64,000 bases of DNA from Lysobacteraceae bacterium NML08-0793 (GTDB lineage: Bacteria > Pseudomonadota > Gammaproteobacteria > Xanthomonadales > Xanthomonadaceae), in assembly GCA_002798275.1 (NCBI GenBank), contig NWQR01000001.1, forward strand, positions 434,001 through 498,000, written 5' to 3'. The notes beneath the pieces are model-generated. The model worked only from the letters and a program-made list of their open reading frames with translations, was not told where the DNA came from and ran no database searches. Both the position numbers and the translations under genes were made by a program. Below are positions 10,061 through 19,739 of the stretch, piece by piece. Positions within the stretch are counted from its first letter, which is position 1; every line of letters starts with the position of its first letter.

Positions 10061-10927
10061 ATGTCACTTCGCATTGATGCTTCTCGTCCCCTGATTCGCG
10101 CCGGCCTCGTATCGCTGGCGGTGCTGTTTTCGCTTTCCGGCTGCGCCCGCTTCAAGGACAAGAAAGCCGAAAAAACCGAAGGGCTGCCGGTCGAAACCCT
10201 GTATGACAAAGCGCATGCTTCGATGGTCAGCGGCAATTACGGCACTGCCGAAGAAACCTTCCGCCGCCTGATTGCCCAGTATCCTTACGGTGCGTATGCC
10301 GAACAGGCACTGATGGAAACTGCCTACGCCCAATACAAGAGTGGCAAGAACGATGATGCGGTGTCCACCATTGACCGCTTCCTGCGCACCTATCCCACCA
10401 ACCGCCATGTCCCCTACATGTACTACCTGCGCGGCCTAGCCAACCAAGCACGCAATACCGTGTTCATGCAGCGCGTTTTCAATCTGGACATGGCCAGCCG
10501 CGACCTAGCCGCCCCGATGCAGGCCTATGATGATTTCGGCATCGTCACCAGCCGCTTTGCCAACAGCCGCTACGCCGAAGATGCCCGCCAGCGGATGGTA
10601 TTCCTGCGCAACCAGTTCGCCCGTCATGAATTGAATATCGCCGTGTACTACCTGCGTCGCGGCGCTTGGGTCGCTGCGGCCGATCGCGCGAAATACATCC
10701 TAGAAACCTACCCGCAAAGCGAATACCAAAACGATGCCGTCGCCATCATGGCCGAAACCTATACGCGCCTGGGCAACCAGACGCTGGCAGACGATGCCAA
10801 GCAGGTGCTGGTGATGAACGACCCGCAGCATCCTTGGCTTGCCGGTGGCTGGCCGAAGGATCCGTCCGTTTTCAAGCGACTGAACCCGTTTGCCCGCGAG
10901 CATGTGCCCGGCGCGCGCGAGGATTGA
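10061..10927 (+). CDS. bamD: Outer membrane assembly lipoprotein BamD
   Basis: 288 aa lipoprotein of the BAM complex, which inserts beta-barrel proteins into the outer membrane. The signal peptide ends in lipobox LSGC with lipidated Cys28. TPR-like repeats follow, including TLYDKAHASMVSGNYGTAEE and RFANSRYAEDARQRM. The length is slightly over the usual 245-270 because of the C-terminal tail. It is monocistronic with its own terminator at 10957, divergent from rluD. Confidence 0.95.
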   Translation: MSLRIDASRPLIRAGLVSLAVLFSLSGCARFKDKKAEKTEGLPVETLYDKAHASMVSGNYGTAEETFRRLIAQYPYGAYAEQALMETAYAQYKSGKNDDAVSTIDRFLRTYPTNRHVPYMYYLRGLANQARNTVFMQRVFNLDMASRDLAAPMQAYDDFGIVTSRFANSRYAEDARQRMVFLRNQFARHELNIAVYYLRRGAWVAAADRAKYILETYPQSEYQNDAVAIMAETYTRLGNQTLADDAKQVLVMNDPQHPWLAGGWPKDPSVFKRLNPFAREHVPGARED

Positions 10928-10956
10928 TTCGCCCCGTAACCAGCAAAGCGCCCCCC

Positions 10957-10991
10957 GACAAACCCCGACCCCGGTCGGGGTTTGTCGTTTT
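10957..10991 (+). terminator. Terminator of bamD
   Basis: A 14-bp perfect stem, GACAAACCCCGACC (10957-10970) / GGTCGGGGTTTGTC (10973-10986), is followed by GTTTT. It lies 29 bp after the bamD stop. From here to the tRNA-Pro gene at 11165 I see nothing else. Confidence 0.8.
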
Positions 10992-11164
10992 CATGCCTCG
11001 CCCGCTGCCGCTCCAATTCGCAGCACAAGTGCACTGATAGGCAAAGCTGGCCAACAAGGGCGCAGATACGCTACGGACAAGCCTCCAGCGGCGCTGGCAA
11101 GTAGGTGGAAAGACAATAAAAAAGCGACTTGGGATGAACCACAAGCCGCTAATTTATTTTGTTT

Positions 11165-11241
11165 TGGTCGGGGTAGCCGGATTCGAACCGACGACCACTT
11201 GTCCCCCAGACAAGTGCGCTACCAGGCTGCGCTATACCCCG
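11165..11241 (-). tRNA. tRNA-Pro(GGG)
   Basis: 77 nt including an encoded CCA. The minus strand folds into a cloverleaf: acceptor CGGGGTA/TACCCCG, D arm with AGCGCAGCCTGGTAGCGC, anticodon stem CTTGT/ACAAG enclosing CTGGGGG (anticodon GGG), and T arm with GGTTCGAATCC. The 5' C1 is typical of proline tRNAs. It is followed downstream by A/T-rich sequence but no clear stem-loop. Confidence 0.97.
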
Positions 11242-11254
11242 GATAAGGTCAGGC

Positions 11255-11285
11255 ATTATAGCCGAAGTTCGGCTCAACGCTTCAA
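11255..11285 (-). promoter_or_regulatory. Candidate promoter of tRNA-Pro
   Basis: A perfect TATAAT (11260-11255, minus strand) lies 13 bp before the tRNA 5' end. A weak -35 candidate TTGAAG (11285-11280) sits 19 bp further up, inside the end of the MerR-like gene. The -10 is convincing; the -35 is not. Confidence 0.55.
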
Positions 11286-11630
11286 CAATTGCAAAACTTC
11301 TTCCAACTCCAGCCGCACCTGACGGATGATCTGCACGGACAAGGCGGCCTCCTGCTTGCCATCCTCGCCCTCCAGCCGCAAACGCGCGCCGCCAATGGTA
11401 TAGCCCTGCTCATACAGCAGGCTGCGAATCTGTCGCACCATCAACACATCATGCCGCTGGTAATAGCGACGGTTACCACGGCGCTTTACCGGCGAGAGGC
11501 TAGGAAATTCGGTTTCCCAATAGCGCAGCACATGCGGCTTGACATCGCACAGCTCACTGACCTCACCGATGGTGAAGTAGCGCTTGGCCGGAATCGGCGG
11601 AAGCTCTTTGTTACTGCCTGGATCCAGCAT
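11274..11630 (-). CDS. MerR-family transcriptional regulator downstream of ihfA
   Basis: 118 aa. The N-terminal MerR HTH reads [24 protein letters not shown] with the wing [13 protein letters not shown]; a C-terminal coiled segment follows ([18 protein letters not shown]). There are no metal-binding cysteines in MerR-type positions, so the effector is unknown. A homolog in this position after ihfA is common in Pseudomonas and Xanthomonas. ATG 11630 is preferred (GGAGG just upstream) over GTG 11642. It overlaps the 3' end of ihfA by 20 bp, so it is in the pheST-ihfA operon. Confidence 0.88.
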   Translation of the reverse strand: MLDPGSNKELPPIPAKRYFTIGEVSELCDVKPHVLRYWETEFPSLSPVKRRGNRRYYQRHDVLMVRQIRSLLYEQGYTIGGARLRLEGEDGKQEAALSVQIIRQVRLELEEVLQLLKR

Positions 11631-11910
11631 AAGCCTCCACACGCTCCTTCAGTTTTTGTCCGGGACGGAATGTCACGACGGTACGGGCGCTGATCGGGAT
11701 TTCTTCCCCGGTCTTCGGATTGCGCCCCGGCCGTGGATTTTTGCGGCGCAGGTCGAAGTTGCCAAAGCCTGAAAGTTTGACTTGGCGCCCCGACCCCAGC
11801 CCTTCGCTCAGGGTTTCAAAAAAGGCATCGACAAACTCTTTTGCCTCGCGCTTGTTGAAGCCCACCTGCTCGAAAAGCTGTTCGGCCATTTCTGCCTTGG
11901 TCAATGCCAT
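11611..11910 (-). CDS. ihfA: Integration host factor alpha subunit
   Basis: 99 aa, the normal length. With IhfB it forms the heterodimer that bends DNA by over 160 degrees in replication, recombination and sigma-54 transcription. The diagnostic arm [19 protein letters not shown] contains the intercalating Pro. The start [17 protein letters not shown] is the family consensus. It begins 5 bp after the pheT stop, as in E. coli pheMST-ihfA. The pilus regulator PilR encoded in this window is a sigma-54 activator of the type that often needs IHF. Confidence 0.97.
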   Translation of the reverse strand: MALTKAEMAEQLFEQVGFNKREAKEFVDAFFETLSEGLGSGRQVKLSGFGNFDLRRKNPRPGRNPKTGEEIPISARTVVTFRPGQKLKERVEAYAGSRQ

Positions 11911-11915
11911 GACGG

Positions 11916-14291
11916 TTATTCTCTGATCTTGACGTGATGTTGTTTGGCCAGTGCCTCGGTCACGGCTGCCATGCTCGCATCCACGTCCGACTCGGTGAGA
12001 GTGCGCGATTCTTCCTGCAAAATCAAGCCTATGGCAAGACTCTTGAAGCTAGGCTCAACCCCTTTGCCGCGATAGATATCGAACAGACGCAACTGACGCA
12101 GCAGCGGCCCTGCGGCCTGCCGCACGGTATCGGCAAGCTGTTGCCACGCCAGTGCCTCGGGCACCAGCAGTGCCAGGTCGCGGCGCACCGACGGGAAGCG
12201 CGATGCACTTTCGACCTGCACCTTGCCGCGCCGGGCGATGGCCGCCAAGTTCAGCTCAAAGCCCAATACCGTGGTATCCAAGTCGAGGGTAGCCAACAGT
12301 GCCGGATGCAGCTCGCCCAGCCAGCCAATCCGTTCGCCGTCGCGGTAAACATCGGCGGAGCGTCCGGGATGACCGAAGGTTTGCGTGCTGCGGCGAAACT
12401 CAAGATTGGCGCCAGATAACGCCGCCAGCGACTCCAAATCGCCTTTCAAATCATGAAAATCCACCGGGCGACTTGCCAGCCCCCATTGCTCGGCACCGGC
12501 GCTACCGCAGACGGCTGCGGCGATATGCGCCGTTTCCAGCGGCGCCCCCCCCGGCTGCTCGGCATCGGCAAACACCCGGCCAAGCTCAAACAGGCGCACG
12601 CGGCTCTGTTGACGCTGCACATTGCGCGCCAGTGCGGCAACCAGCCCCGGTAGCAACATCGGTCGCATCACGCCAAGCTCGGCACTCAACGGATTGGCCA
12701 GGGCAAGGCCGCCCTTGATACCCCATTTTTCCAGTAGCGCCGCATCGACAAAGGCGTAGTTGATAGCTTCCTGACAATCGCGCGCCAGCAGCTGCCGACG
12801 CAGTTCAGCATCGGCAACGCGCGTGGCATCGGCGGCCATCACTCGCGCAGCACCACTGGGCAATTTCACCGGAATGCGGTCATAACCGTGGATGCGGGCG
12901 ATTTCTTCAATCAGGTCTTCTTCCAGCGCGATATCAAAGCGCCGTGCCGGCGGAGTAACCTGCCAGCCATCGGCGGCATCTGCCACGACAAATCCCAGTG
13001 CCCGCATGATGCGAGCCACTTCGGCATCTTCCACCGTAATCCCCAGCACGCGGGCAATACGCGCGCGGCGCAGCAAGATGGTTTGGGGTGTGGGCAAGTC
13101 ATCCTGATGCACGGCCTCTACCACCGGGCCTGCGCGCCCCCCGGCAATCTCCAGAATCAACGCCGTGGCGCGCTCAATCGCCGCCCGTGGTAGTTCCGGG
13201 TCAACCCCGCGCTCGAAGCGATGCGCAGCATCGGTATGCAAACCAAGCTTGCGGCTGCGCCCGATGATGGCCGAAGGCGCGAAATGTGCCGCCTCCAGAA
13301 ACACATTCCGGGTCGCCTCGGTAACGCGGCTGTCAAAACCGCCCATCACCCCCGCCAATGCCACCGGCCGGTCGGCATCGGCAATCAGCAGGAAACCTTC
13401 ATCAAGCGCAACTTCGCGCCCATCCAAGAGTTTCAGGCTTTCGCCCTTGCGCCCGTGGCGCACCGATACCGGGCCTTGCAGCAGGTCGCGGTCAAACGCG
13501 TGCATCGGCTGCCCCAGCTCCAGCATCACATACTGGGTAACATCGACCAGAAAGCTCAAGGGACGGATGCCACTGCGACGCAGGCGCTCGGCCATCCACA
13601 GCGGAGTTGCGGTTTCAGCCCTCACGCCTTCAATCACCCGCCCCAGATAACGGGGCGCGTCTTGGCCTGCGGCCAGCGTTACCGCGAGGGTAGCGCTGCT
13701 CTCTGCCGGCACGGCGGGGATTTCAAATGCGGCCACCTCGCTGCCAGTGGCCGCTGCCACATCGAAAGCGATGCCGCGGATACCGAAGCAATCAGCACGG
13801 TTCGGAGTGAGCTTCAGTTCGATGGTACTGTCGGGCAGCCCCAAATATTGGGCGATTGGCAGGCCAACCGGCGCATCCTCGGGTAGCTCCAAGAGGCCGC
13901 TGGCATCGGTATCCAACCCCAGCTCCTTGGCCGAGCACAGCATACCGTTCGACGCCACCCCGCGCAGTTTGGCCGCCTTGATTTTGATATCGCCAAGCTG
14001 TGCACCCACCATCGCCAGCGGGGCTTTCAGCCCGGCACGGGCATTCGGCGCACCACAGATGATTTGCAGCATTCCGTGCGCTCCTGCATCGACTTCGCAT
14101 ACTTGCAGGCGATCAGCTTCCGGATGCTTGGTGGCGCTGACAATCTGCGCCACCACCACATGATCTAGGCCATCGCCCAGCACGGTAAGCGCCTCCACCT
14201 CCAGACCAATCGCGGTCAGGGCGGCGGCCAGTTGTTCACGGTCGGCATCGGTGCGGATATGCTCACGCAGCCAGTTTTCAGAGAATTTCAT
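11916..14291 (-). CDS. pheT: Phenylalanyl-tRNA synthetase beta subunit
   Basis: 791 aa, typical length. With PheS it charges tRNA-Phe. The N-terminal EMAP-like tRNA-binding domain (about 40-150) has [15 protein letters not shown]. The B3/B4 editing domain follows (about 210-390) with [20 protein letters not shown]5 is next, and the C-terminal anticodon-binding FDX-ACB domain includes [12 protein letters not shown] (about 700-790). It starts 15 bp after pheS and is followed by ihfA. Confidence 0.97.
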   Translation of the reverse strand: MKFSENWLREHIRTDADREQLAAALTAIGLEVEALTVLGDGLDHVVVAQIVSATKHPEADRLQVCEVDAGAHGMLQIICGAPNARAGLKAPLAMVGAQLGDIKIKAAKLRGVASNGMLCSAKELGLDTDASGLLELPEDAPVGLPIAQYLGLPDSTIELKLTPNRADCFGIRGIAFDVAAATGSEVAAFEIPAVPAESSATLAVTLAAGQDAPRYLGRVIEGVRAETATPLWMAERLRRSGIRPLSFLVDVTQYVMLELGQPMHAFDRDLLQGPVSVRHGRKGESLKLLDGREVALDEGFLLIADADRPVALAGVMGGFDSRVTEATRNVFLEAAHFAPSAIIGRSRKLGLHTDAAHRFERGVDPELPRAAIERATALILEIAGGRAGPVVEAVHQDDLPTPQTILLRRARIARVLGITVEDAEVARIMRALGFVVADAADGWQVTPPARRFDIALEEDLIEEIARIHGYDRIPVKLPSGAARVMAADATRVADAELRRQLLARDCQEAINYAFVDAALLEKWGIKGGLALANPLSAELGVMRPMLLPGLVAALARNVQRQQSRVRLFELGRVFADAEQPGGAPLETAHIAAAVCGSAGAEQWGLASRPVDFHDLKGDLESLAALSGANLEFRRSTQTFGHPGRSADVYRDGERIGWLGELHPALLATLDLDTTVLGFELNLAAIARRGKVQVESASRFPSVRRDLALLVPEALAWQQLADTVRQAAGPLLRQLRLFDIYRGKGVEPSFKSLAIGLILQEESRTLTESDVDASMAAVTEALAKQHHVKIRE

Positions 14292-14306
14292 GATGCCCTC
14301 TCGTCT

Positions 14307-15419
<1,113 letters not shown>

Positions 15420-15779
15420 TCAGGCGGACAGGGCGCTCTTGGCCTTTTCCACCAGTGCAGCAAAACCGGCTGCATCGTGCACGGCGATATCGGCTAGCAC
15501 TTTGCGATCCAGCGTGATGCCGGCCTTCAGTAGACCGTTCATGAAGCGGCTGTAGGACAGACCGTTGGCGCGCGCACCGGCATTGATACGGGCAATCCAC
15601 AGGCTGCGGAACTGGCGCTTCTTCAGCTTGCGGCCGATATAGGCGTACTGCTGCGCCTTGGTAACCGCCTGCTTGGCAACACGGAAGACCTTGCGGCGGG
15701 CATTGTAGTAACCCTTGGCCTGGCCAATGATTTTCTTGTGACGACGACGTGCGGTAACACCGCGCTTGACTCGTGCCAT
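15420..15779 (-). CDS. rplT: 50S ribosomal protein L20
   Basis: 119 aa, normal length and highly basic. The start [16 protein letters not shown] and the segment [16 protein letters not shown] are the L20 signature. L20 binds 23S rRNA early in assembly and in E. coli represses its own operon through the rpmI leader. GAGGAG precedes the ATG. It lies 13 bp after rpmI and is followed by the attenuator-like stem before pheS. Confidence 0.98.
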   Translation of the reverse strand: MARVKRGVTARRRHKKIIGQAKGYYNARRKVFRVAKQAVTKAQQYAYIGRKLKKRQFRSLWIARINAGARANGLSYSRFMNGLLKAGITLDRKVLADIAVHDAAGFAALVEKAKSALSA

Positions 15780-15792
15780 GGTTTAACTCTCC

Positions 15793-15990
15793 TCAGGCGT
15801 AGGGCAATTGACGGGCAATCCGGCGGGAATCTTCAGCACGCACATAGTGCGGCTGGCGCAGATTGCGCTTGCGCTTGGTCGCCTTCTTGGTGAGGATGTG
15901 GCTGCGGTTGGCGCTGCCACGCTTGAACTTGCCGCTGGCGGTCTTGGTGAACCGCTTGCCGGCAGCACGATGCGATTTAATCTTGGGCAT
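15793..15990 (-). CDS. rpmI: 50S ribosomal protein L35
   Basis: 65 aa, normal length. The family start [25 protein letters not shown] and the closing region with RQPHYV are all present. An in-frame stretch open further upstream is not conserved; the ATG at 15990 is the real start. It lies between infC and rplT in the conserved translation operon. The 217 bp upstream of it contains two hairpins that could be part of the L20 autoregulatory leader. Confidence 0.97.
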   Translation of the reverse strand: MPKIKSHRAAGKRFTKTASGKFKRGSANRSHILTKKATKRKRNLRQPHYVRAEDSRRIARQLPYA

Positions 15991-16099
15991 GCTGATGTCC
16001 TGTCTGTGTGTATGACTATCCAAGGCGGCAACGCATGACATTGCTCTTTCCATCCTGCCCTGAACGGTTTGTGGCCTGCGACTGCAAGCGGGTCCAATC

Positions 16100-16197
16100 T
16101 CCCGCCATGGCGGGAAGCCGCGCAGTATGCCGCAAATACCCGCTGAACGCAATGGCCGCTACAAATGACAAGGCGCTTGCCTTTGCAGACAAGCGCC
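16100..16197 (-). promoter_or_regulatory. Structured infC-rpmI intercistronic region
   Basis: Two inverted repeats lie here: the palindrome TCCCGCCATGGCGGGA (16100-16115), and GGCGCTTG (16172-16179) / CAAGCGCC (16190-16197) directly after the infC stop. Neither has a good U tract. In E. coli the rpmI-rplT leader holds the L20-binding operator; a similar role is inferred only from position. Confidence 0.4.
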
Positions 16198-16207
16198 CTG
16201 CGGTAAC

Positions 16208-16732
16208 TTACTTCTTCTTCGGCGCGATCATCATCACCATCTGGCGACCTTCAAGCCGCGGACGCGATTCAATCACCACGTCCTCGCCAAGATCAGCCTC
16301 GATGCGTGCCGCCATCTCGCGACCCAGCTCCTGATGGCTCATCTCGCGGCCACGGAAGCGGATATTGACCTTCACCTTGTCGCCTTCCTCAAGGAAGCGG
16401 CGCATATTGCGCAGCTTGATTTGATAGTCGCCCTCATCGGTTACCGGGCGAAACTTCAATTCCTTGATTTCGACCTGCTTCTGCTTTTTCTTCGCTTCAG
16501 CGGCTTTTTTCTGCTGCTCGAACTTGAACTTGCCAAAGTCCATGATCTTGCATACCGGCGGATCCGCATTCGGCTGGATTTCCACCAAGTCAAGTTCCTC
16601 TTCCTCGGCGCGCGCCAAGGCTTCATCACGGGAAAGAACGCCGATCATTTCCCCGTCGCTGCCGATTACCCGCACGCGGGGAACACGGATTTCGTGGTTG
16701 CGGCGGTTCTGTTTCGAGTCGAACGTACTGAT
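16208..16732 (-). CDS. infC: Translation initiation factor IF-3, ATC start codon
   Basis: 174 aa if started at the ATC codon 16732-16730. IF-3 keeps 30S subunits free and proofreads start codons. The N-domain ([15 protein letters not shown], then [20 protein letters not shown]), the helical Lys/Gln linker and the C-domain ([24 protein letters not shown]) are complete. No ATG or GTG lies between the conserved N-terminus and the thrS stop in this frame. ATC is preceded by GGAG with 8-nt spacing. Non-AUG infC starts (AUU in E. coli, AUC in Myxococcus) underlie IF-3 autoregulation. It follows thrS by 58 bp. Confidence 0.93.
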   Translation of the reverse strand: MSTFDSKQNRRNHEIRVPRVRVIGSDGEMIGVLSRDEALARAEEEELDLVEIQPNADPPVCKIMDFGKFKFEQQKKAAEAKKKQKQVEIKELKFRPVTDEGDYQIKLRNMRRFLEEGDKVKVNIRFRGREMSHQELGREMAARIEADLGEDVVIESRPRLEGRQMVMMIAPKKK

Positions 16733-16790
16733 ATTGCAATCTCCAAAGAGGGTAAGGGGCGGCTCGCGTTTTTCATGGCGAGCCGCGGTT

Positions 16791-18713
16791 TTACACAGCG
16801 TGTTGCACCGCCGGGACGTGCTCAATGCGCAAGCGCGCGATGAAGTCTTCAAGGCGCATGCTGCCCAAGTCCTCACCACTGCGGGTACGCACTGCCACTT
16901 GGCCATTTTCTTTTTCGCGGTCCCCCACGACCAGAAGATACGGCACGCGCTGCAAGGTGTGCTCGCGAATCTTATAGCCGATTTTTTCGTTCCGCAAATC
17001 CGAGGCTACACGGAAGCCTTGGTCTGCAAGGGTTTTGCGAACTTCATCAACATAATCGGCCTGTGCATCGGTGATGTTCAGCACCACTGCCTGCACCGGC
17101 GCCAGCCAAGTCGGGAATACGCCGGCATGATGTTCGATGAGAATGCCGATGAAGCGCTCCATCGAGCCGACAATCGCCCGATGTAGCATCACCGGATGAC
17201 GACGCTGACTGTGCTCATCGACATATTCGGCGCCAAGGCGCCCAGGCATCATGAAATCAACCTGCATAGTGCCAAGCTGCCAAGTGCGACCAATGGCATC
17301 TTTCAGGTGGTACTCAATCTTCGGCCCGTAGAACGCCCCCTCACCGGGCAGCTCCTCCCATTCCACGCCCGCCCCACGCAGCGCCGAACGCAGGGCTTCT
17401 TCGGCTTTGTCCCAAGTGGCATCGTCGCCCAAGCGCGACTCCGGGCGCAGGGCGATTTTGATTTGAATCTCATCAAAGCCGAAATCGGCATACACCTTCA
17501 GCGCCTGCCGATGAAACGCGGCCACTTCCGATTCGATTTGCGATTCCGTGCAGAAGATATGCCCATCGTCCTGGGTAAAGCCGCGCACGCGCAAAATGCC
17601 ATGTAATGCGCCGGATGGCTCGTTGCGATGGCAGGCGCCGAACTCGCCATACCGAATCGGCAAATCGCGGTAGCTGTGCAAGCCCTGATTGAACACCTGC
17701 ACATGACCGGGACAGTTCATCGGCTTGACGGCATAAGTGCGCTTTTCCGATTCGGTAAAGAACATATTGTCCTGATAGTTGTCCCAGTGGCCGGACTTCT
17801 TCCACAAGGTCACATCCAGAATTTGCGGGCAGCGCACCTCGCCATAGCCGGTGGCTCGATACACGCCGCGCATGTACTGCTCGACCACCTGCCAGATGCT
17901 CCAGCCCTTGGGATGCCAGAACACCAGCCCAGGCCCCTCTTCTTGCAAGTGGAACAGCTCCTGCGCCTTGGCGATGCGGCGATGGTCGCGCTTTTCGGCT
18001 TCTTCAATGCGCTGGATATAGGCTTTCAGCTGCTTGGCATCCGCCCAAGCCGTACCGTAGATACGCTGCAACTGCTCGTTTTGTGAATCACCGCGCCAAT
18101 AGGCACCGGACACGCGGGTCAGCTTGAACGCCTTCAAAAAACGGGTATTGGGCACATGCGGGCCGCGGCACATATCCACATATTCCTGGTGGTAATACAG
18201 CCCCATCTGGGTCACTTCCGGCCCCATGTCATCAATCAGACGCAGCTTGTAATCCTCGCCGCGCGCCTTGAACACCTCGATCACCTCCGCACGCGGGGTC
18301 ATGCGCTTGATGACATCGTAATCCTGCGCAATCAGCTCGCCCATGCGCGCCTCAATCGCCGCCAAATCCTCCGGCGTAAACGGGCGCTCGGAATAAATGT
18401 CGTAGTAGAAGCCCTCCTCGATCACCGGGCCGATCACCATCTTCACCTCGGGATAGAGCTGCTTGACCGCATGTCCCACCAAGTGCGCGCAGGAATGGCG
18501 AATGATTTCCACACCCTCCGGGTCTTTGGCGGTGATGATGCGCAAGGACGCATCACGCTCAATCACATCGCTGGCATCGACAAGGCGACCATCCACCTCA
18601 CCAGCAATGGTGGCCTTAGCAAGCCCTGCCCCGATATCAGCAGCGACCTCCATCACCGATACAGGCTGGGCGAACTCGCGCTGCGAGCCATCAGGAAGCG
18701 TAATCTTGATCAT
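16791..18713 (-). CDS. thrS: Threonyl-tRNA synthetase
   Basis: 640 aa, the usual full-length bacterial form. The N-terminal TGS domain (about 1-62) is followed by the editing domain with [10 protein letters not shown] (His73, His77). The class II catalytic core holds motif 2 ([20 protein letters not shown]) and the zinc ligands expected for ThrRS (Cys in MNCPGH). The anticodon domain ends the protein. GGAGGGGAG precedes the ATG. It heads the thrS-infC-rpmI-rplT-pheST-ihfA series. The upstream leader of about 200 nt may be regulatory. Confidence 0.97.
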   Translation of the reverse strand: MIKITLPDGSQREFAQPVSVMEVAADIGAGLAKATIAGEVDGRLVDASDVIERDASLRIITAKDPEGVEIIRHSCAHLVGHAVKQLYPEVKMVIGPVIEEGFYYDIYSERPFTPEDLAAIEARMGELIAQDYDVIKRMTPRAEVIEVFKARGEDYKLRLIDDMGPEVTQMGLYYHQEYVDMCRGPHVPNTRFLKAFKLTRVSGAYWRGDSQNEQLQRIYGTAWADAKQLKAYIQRIEEAEKRDHRRIAKAQELFHLQEEGPGLVFWHPKGWSIWQVVEQYMRGVYRATGYGEVRCPQILDVTLWKKSGHWDNYQDNMFFTESEKRTYAVKPMNCPGHVQVFNQGLHSYRDLPIRYGEFGACHRNEPSGALHGILRVRGFTQDDGHIFCTESQIESEVAAFHRQALKVYADFGFDEIQIKIALRPESRLGDDATWDKAEEALRSALRGAGVEWEELPGEGAFYGPKIEYHLKDAIGRTWQLGTMQVDFMMPGRLGAEYVDEHSQRRHPVMLHRAIVGSMERFIGILIEHHAGVFPTWLAPVQAVVLNITDAQADYVDEVRKTLADQGFRVASDLRNEKIGYKIREHTLQRVPYLLVVGDREKENGQVAVRTRSGEDLGSMRLEDFIARLRIEHVPAVQHAV

Positions 18714-18914
18714 GGTTTTCTCCCCTCCCCTTGCCGGGAGGCTGTTGCGGCAAAGCCGCCATTGGTCATTGGATAAAGCCCGCCTGCAAACGGGCAGTGC
18801 ATACCGCAGCCCGATAGCTGCCGGTGATGGATTCAGGCGTGGATGGTAGTGCTCATGTCACACACTCGACCGGCGTTGCACGCGGGCCACCTTGCAGGTT
18901 TTCTTGATAAGGAA
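18714..18914 (-). promoter_or_regulatory. Long thrS 5' leader
   Basis: From the inferred transcription start (about 18914) to the thrS ATG there are roughly 200 nt without a convincing gene. Small stem candidates exist, e.g. GCGGC-TTT-GCCGC and GCCCG...CGGGC. In E. coli ThrRS represses its own translation by binding tRNA-like arms in its leader. A similar operator is possible but not shown here. Confidence 0.35.
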
Positions 18915-18920
18915 TCGCCG

Positions 18921-18949
18921 ATTCTAGGGCGTTGCCAACCTCTTAACAA
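18921..18949 (-). promoter_or_regulatory. Sigma-70 promoter of the thrS operon
   Basis: Minus strand: -35 TTGTTA (18949-18944), 17-bp spacer, -10 TAGAAT (18926-18921). Matches are 4 of 6 and 5 of 6 to the consensus at ideal spacing. It is divergent from the tRNA-Val promoter. Confidence 0.6.
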
Positions 18950-18968
18950 GATATTTATCGTTACAGGC

Positions 18969-18997
18969 TTGACATATGCCGCGCGAGCATTCAAGAT
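18969..18997 (+). promoter_or_regulatory. Promoter of tRNA-Val
   Basis: A perfect -35 TTGACA (18969-18974) is followed after 17 bp by a weak -10 CAAGAT (18992-18997). The tRNA begins 12 bp later. The GC-rich stretch between the -10 and the gene would suit a stringently controlled promoter, but that is inference. Confidence 0.55.
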
Positions 18998-19008
18998 GCG
19001 CAACCTTC

Positions 19009-19083
19009 GGGCGGTTAGCTCAGCGGTAGAGCACTACCTTGACATGGTAGGGGTCACAGGTTCGAACCCTGTACCGCCCACCA
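19009..19083 (+). tRNA. tRNA-Val(GAC)
   Basis: 75 nt with encoded CCA. Acceptor GGGCGGT/ACCGCCC, D arm AGCTCAGCGGTAGAGC, anticodon stem CTACC/GGTAG around TTGACAT (anticodon GAC), T arm CAGGTTCGAACCCTG. It stands alone with its own promoter and terminator. Confidence 0.97.
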
Positions 19084-19104
19084 CCTTCACAGGTGGCAAG
19101 ATCA

Positions 19105-19130
19105 AACCACAGCACGGCTGTGGTTTTTTT
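19105..19130 (+). terminator. Terminator of tRNA-Val
   Basis: Stem AACCACAGC (19105-19113) / GCTGTGGTT (19117-19125) with a 3-nt loop ACG, followed by TTTTT. It lies 22 bp after the tRNA 3' end. Confidence 0.88.
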
Positions 19131-19203
19131 GTGCCCGCGCCATCAGCACTGGATTTGATACGCATAGTTTGAGACGCCTCTGGCGCGGCACACCACCAAT
19201 GCA

Positions 19204-19237
19204 CACAAAAAACAAAGGCGGCTCAAGAGCCGCCTTT
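19204..19237 (-). terminator. Terminator of the minor-pilin operon
   Basis: Perfect stem AAAGGCGGCTC (19237-19227, minus) / GAGCCGCCTTT (19224-19214), followed on the minus strand by GTTTTTTG. It lies 14 bp after the pilE stop. Confidence 0.88.
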
Positions 19238-19251
19238 GCTCAAAGCGGGGG

Positions 19252-19656
19252 TTAGAAGCAATTCCCCCCGCCACCGCTAGCAGTTTTTGCTCCCGTCTGG
19301 GTCACACTCAAAGTACCGCACTGGGTATCCTTGGTCGCCTGGGCACCCTGCGGTACAGCCTGCGCGGTGAAAGCGTTGGCCGTAACATTCGAATAGCTGA
19401 AAGCATAATGGGGCGCCAATTCAGTACGACAAGCGGTATTAGGCGGCGCCATGCCGGCATAGCTCATATTGGTCGTGTGGTAACGCTCGGCAAACTGAGC
19501 CATCTCCAGCAAACAGGCAGAGCCCGCCGCCCGACGACTCTTGACCAAGTAGCGATCGTACGAGGGCAAGGCAATACCGGCCAAGATGGCGATGATAGCC
19601 ACCACGACCATCAGCTCTATCAAGGTAAATCCGGTTTGTTGATTGGAAAGTTTCAT
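19252..19656 (-). CDS. pilE: Type IV pilin PilE (minor pilin)
   Basis: 134 aa. A short leader ends in Gly9; the mature protein begins [20 protein letters not shown] with the Glu5 required for methylation and assembly. The globular part has Cys residues at the C-terminal end (TQCGTLS and the closing GGGGNCF) that would form the D-region disulfide. It is cleaved by the prepilin peptidase PilD and joins the pilus or its priming complex. It is the last gene of the fimT-pilV-pilW-pilX-pilY1-pilE operon. An intercistronic hairpin separates it from pilY1. Confidence 0.93.
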   Translation of the reverse strand: MKLSNQQTGFTLIELMVVVAIIAILAGIALPSYDRYLVKSRRAAGSACLLEMAQFAERYHTTNMSYAGMAPPNTACRTELAPHYAFSYSNVTANAFTAQAVPQGAQATKDTQCGTLSVTQTGAKTASGGGGNCF

Positions 19657-19698
19657 TACAGTGATTCCGTTTTATCCGGTAAAAATGACCGAAGTTGG

Positions 19699-19726
19699 CA
19701 AACGGGCGGGGCAACCCGCCCGTTTG
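19699..19726 (-). other. Intercistronic hairpin pilY1-pilE
   Basis: A perfect 12-bp stem CAAACGGGCGGG / CCCGCCCGTTTG with a 4-nt loop occupies the 83-bp gap between pilY1 and pilE. It lacks a U tract on the minus strand, so it is probably an RNA-processing or stabilising element, not a terminator. Confidence 0.7.
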
Positions 19727-19739
19727 TTTGAATGCCGAC

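Noticed and set aside
16738-16740. ATT codon as infC start, as in E. coli
   Set aside because: This ATT is not in the infC frame; the in-frame candidate is the ATC at 16732-16730.
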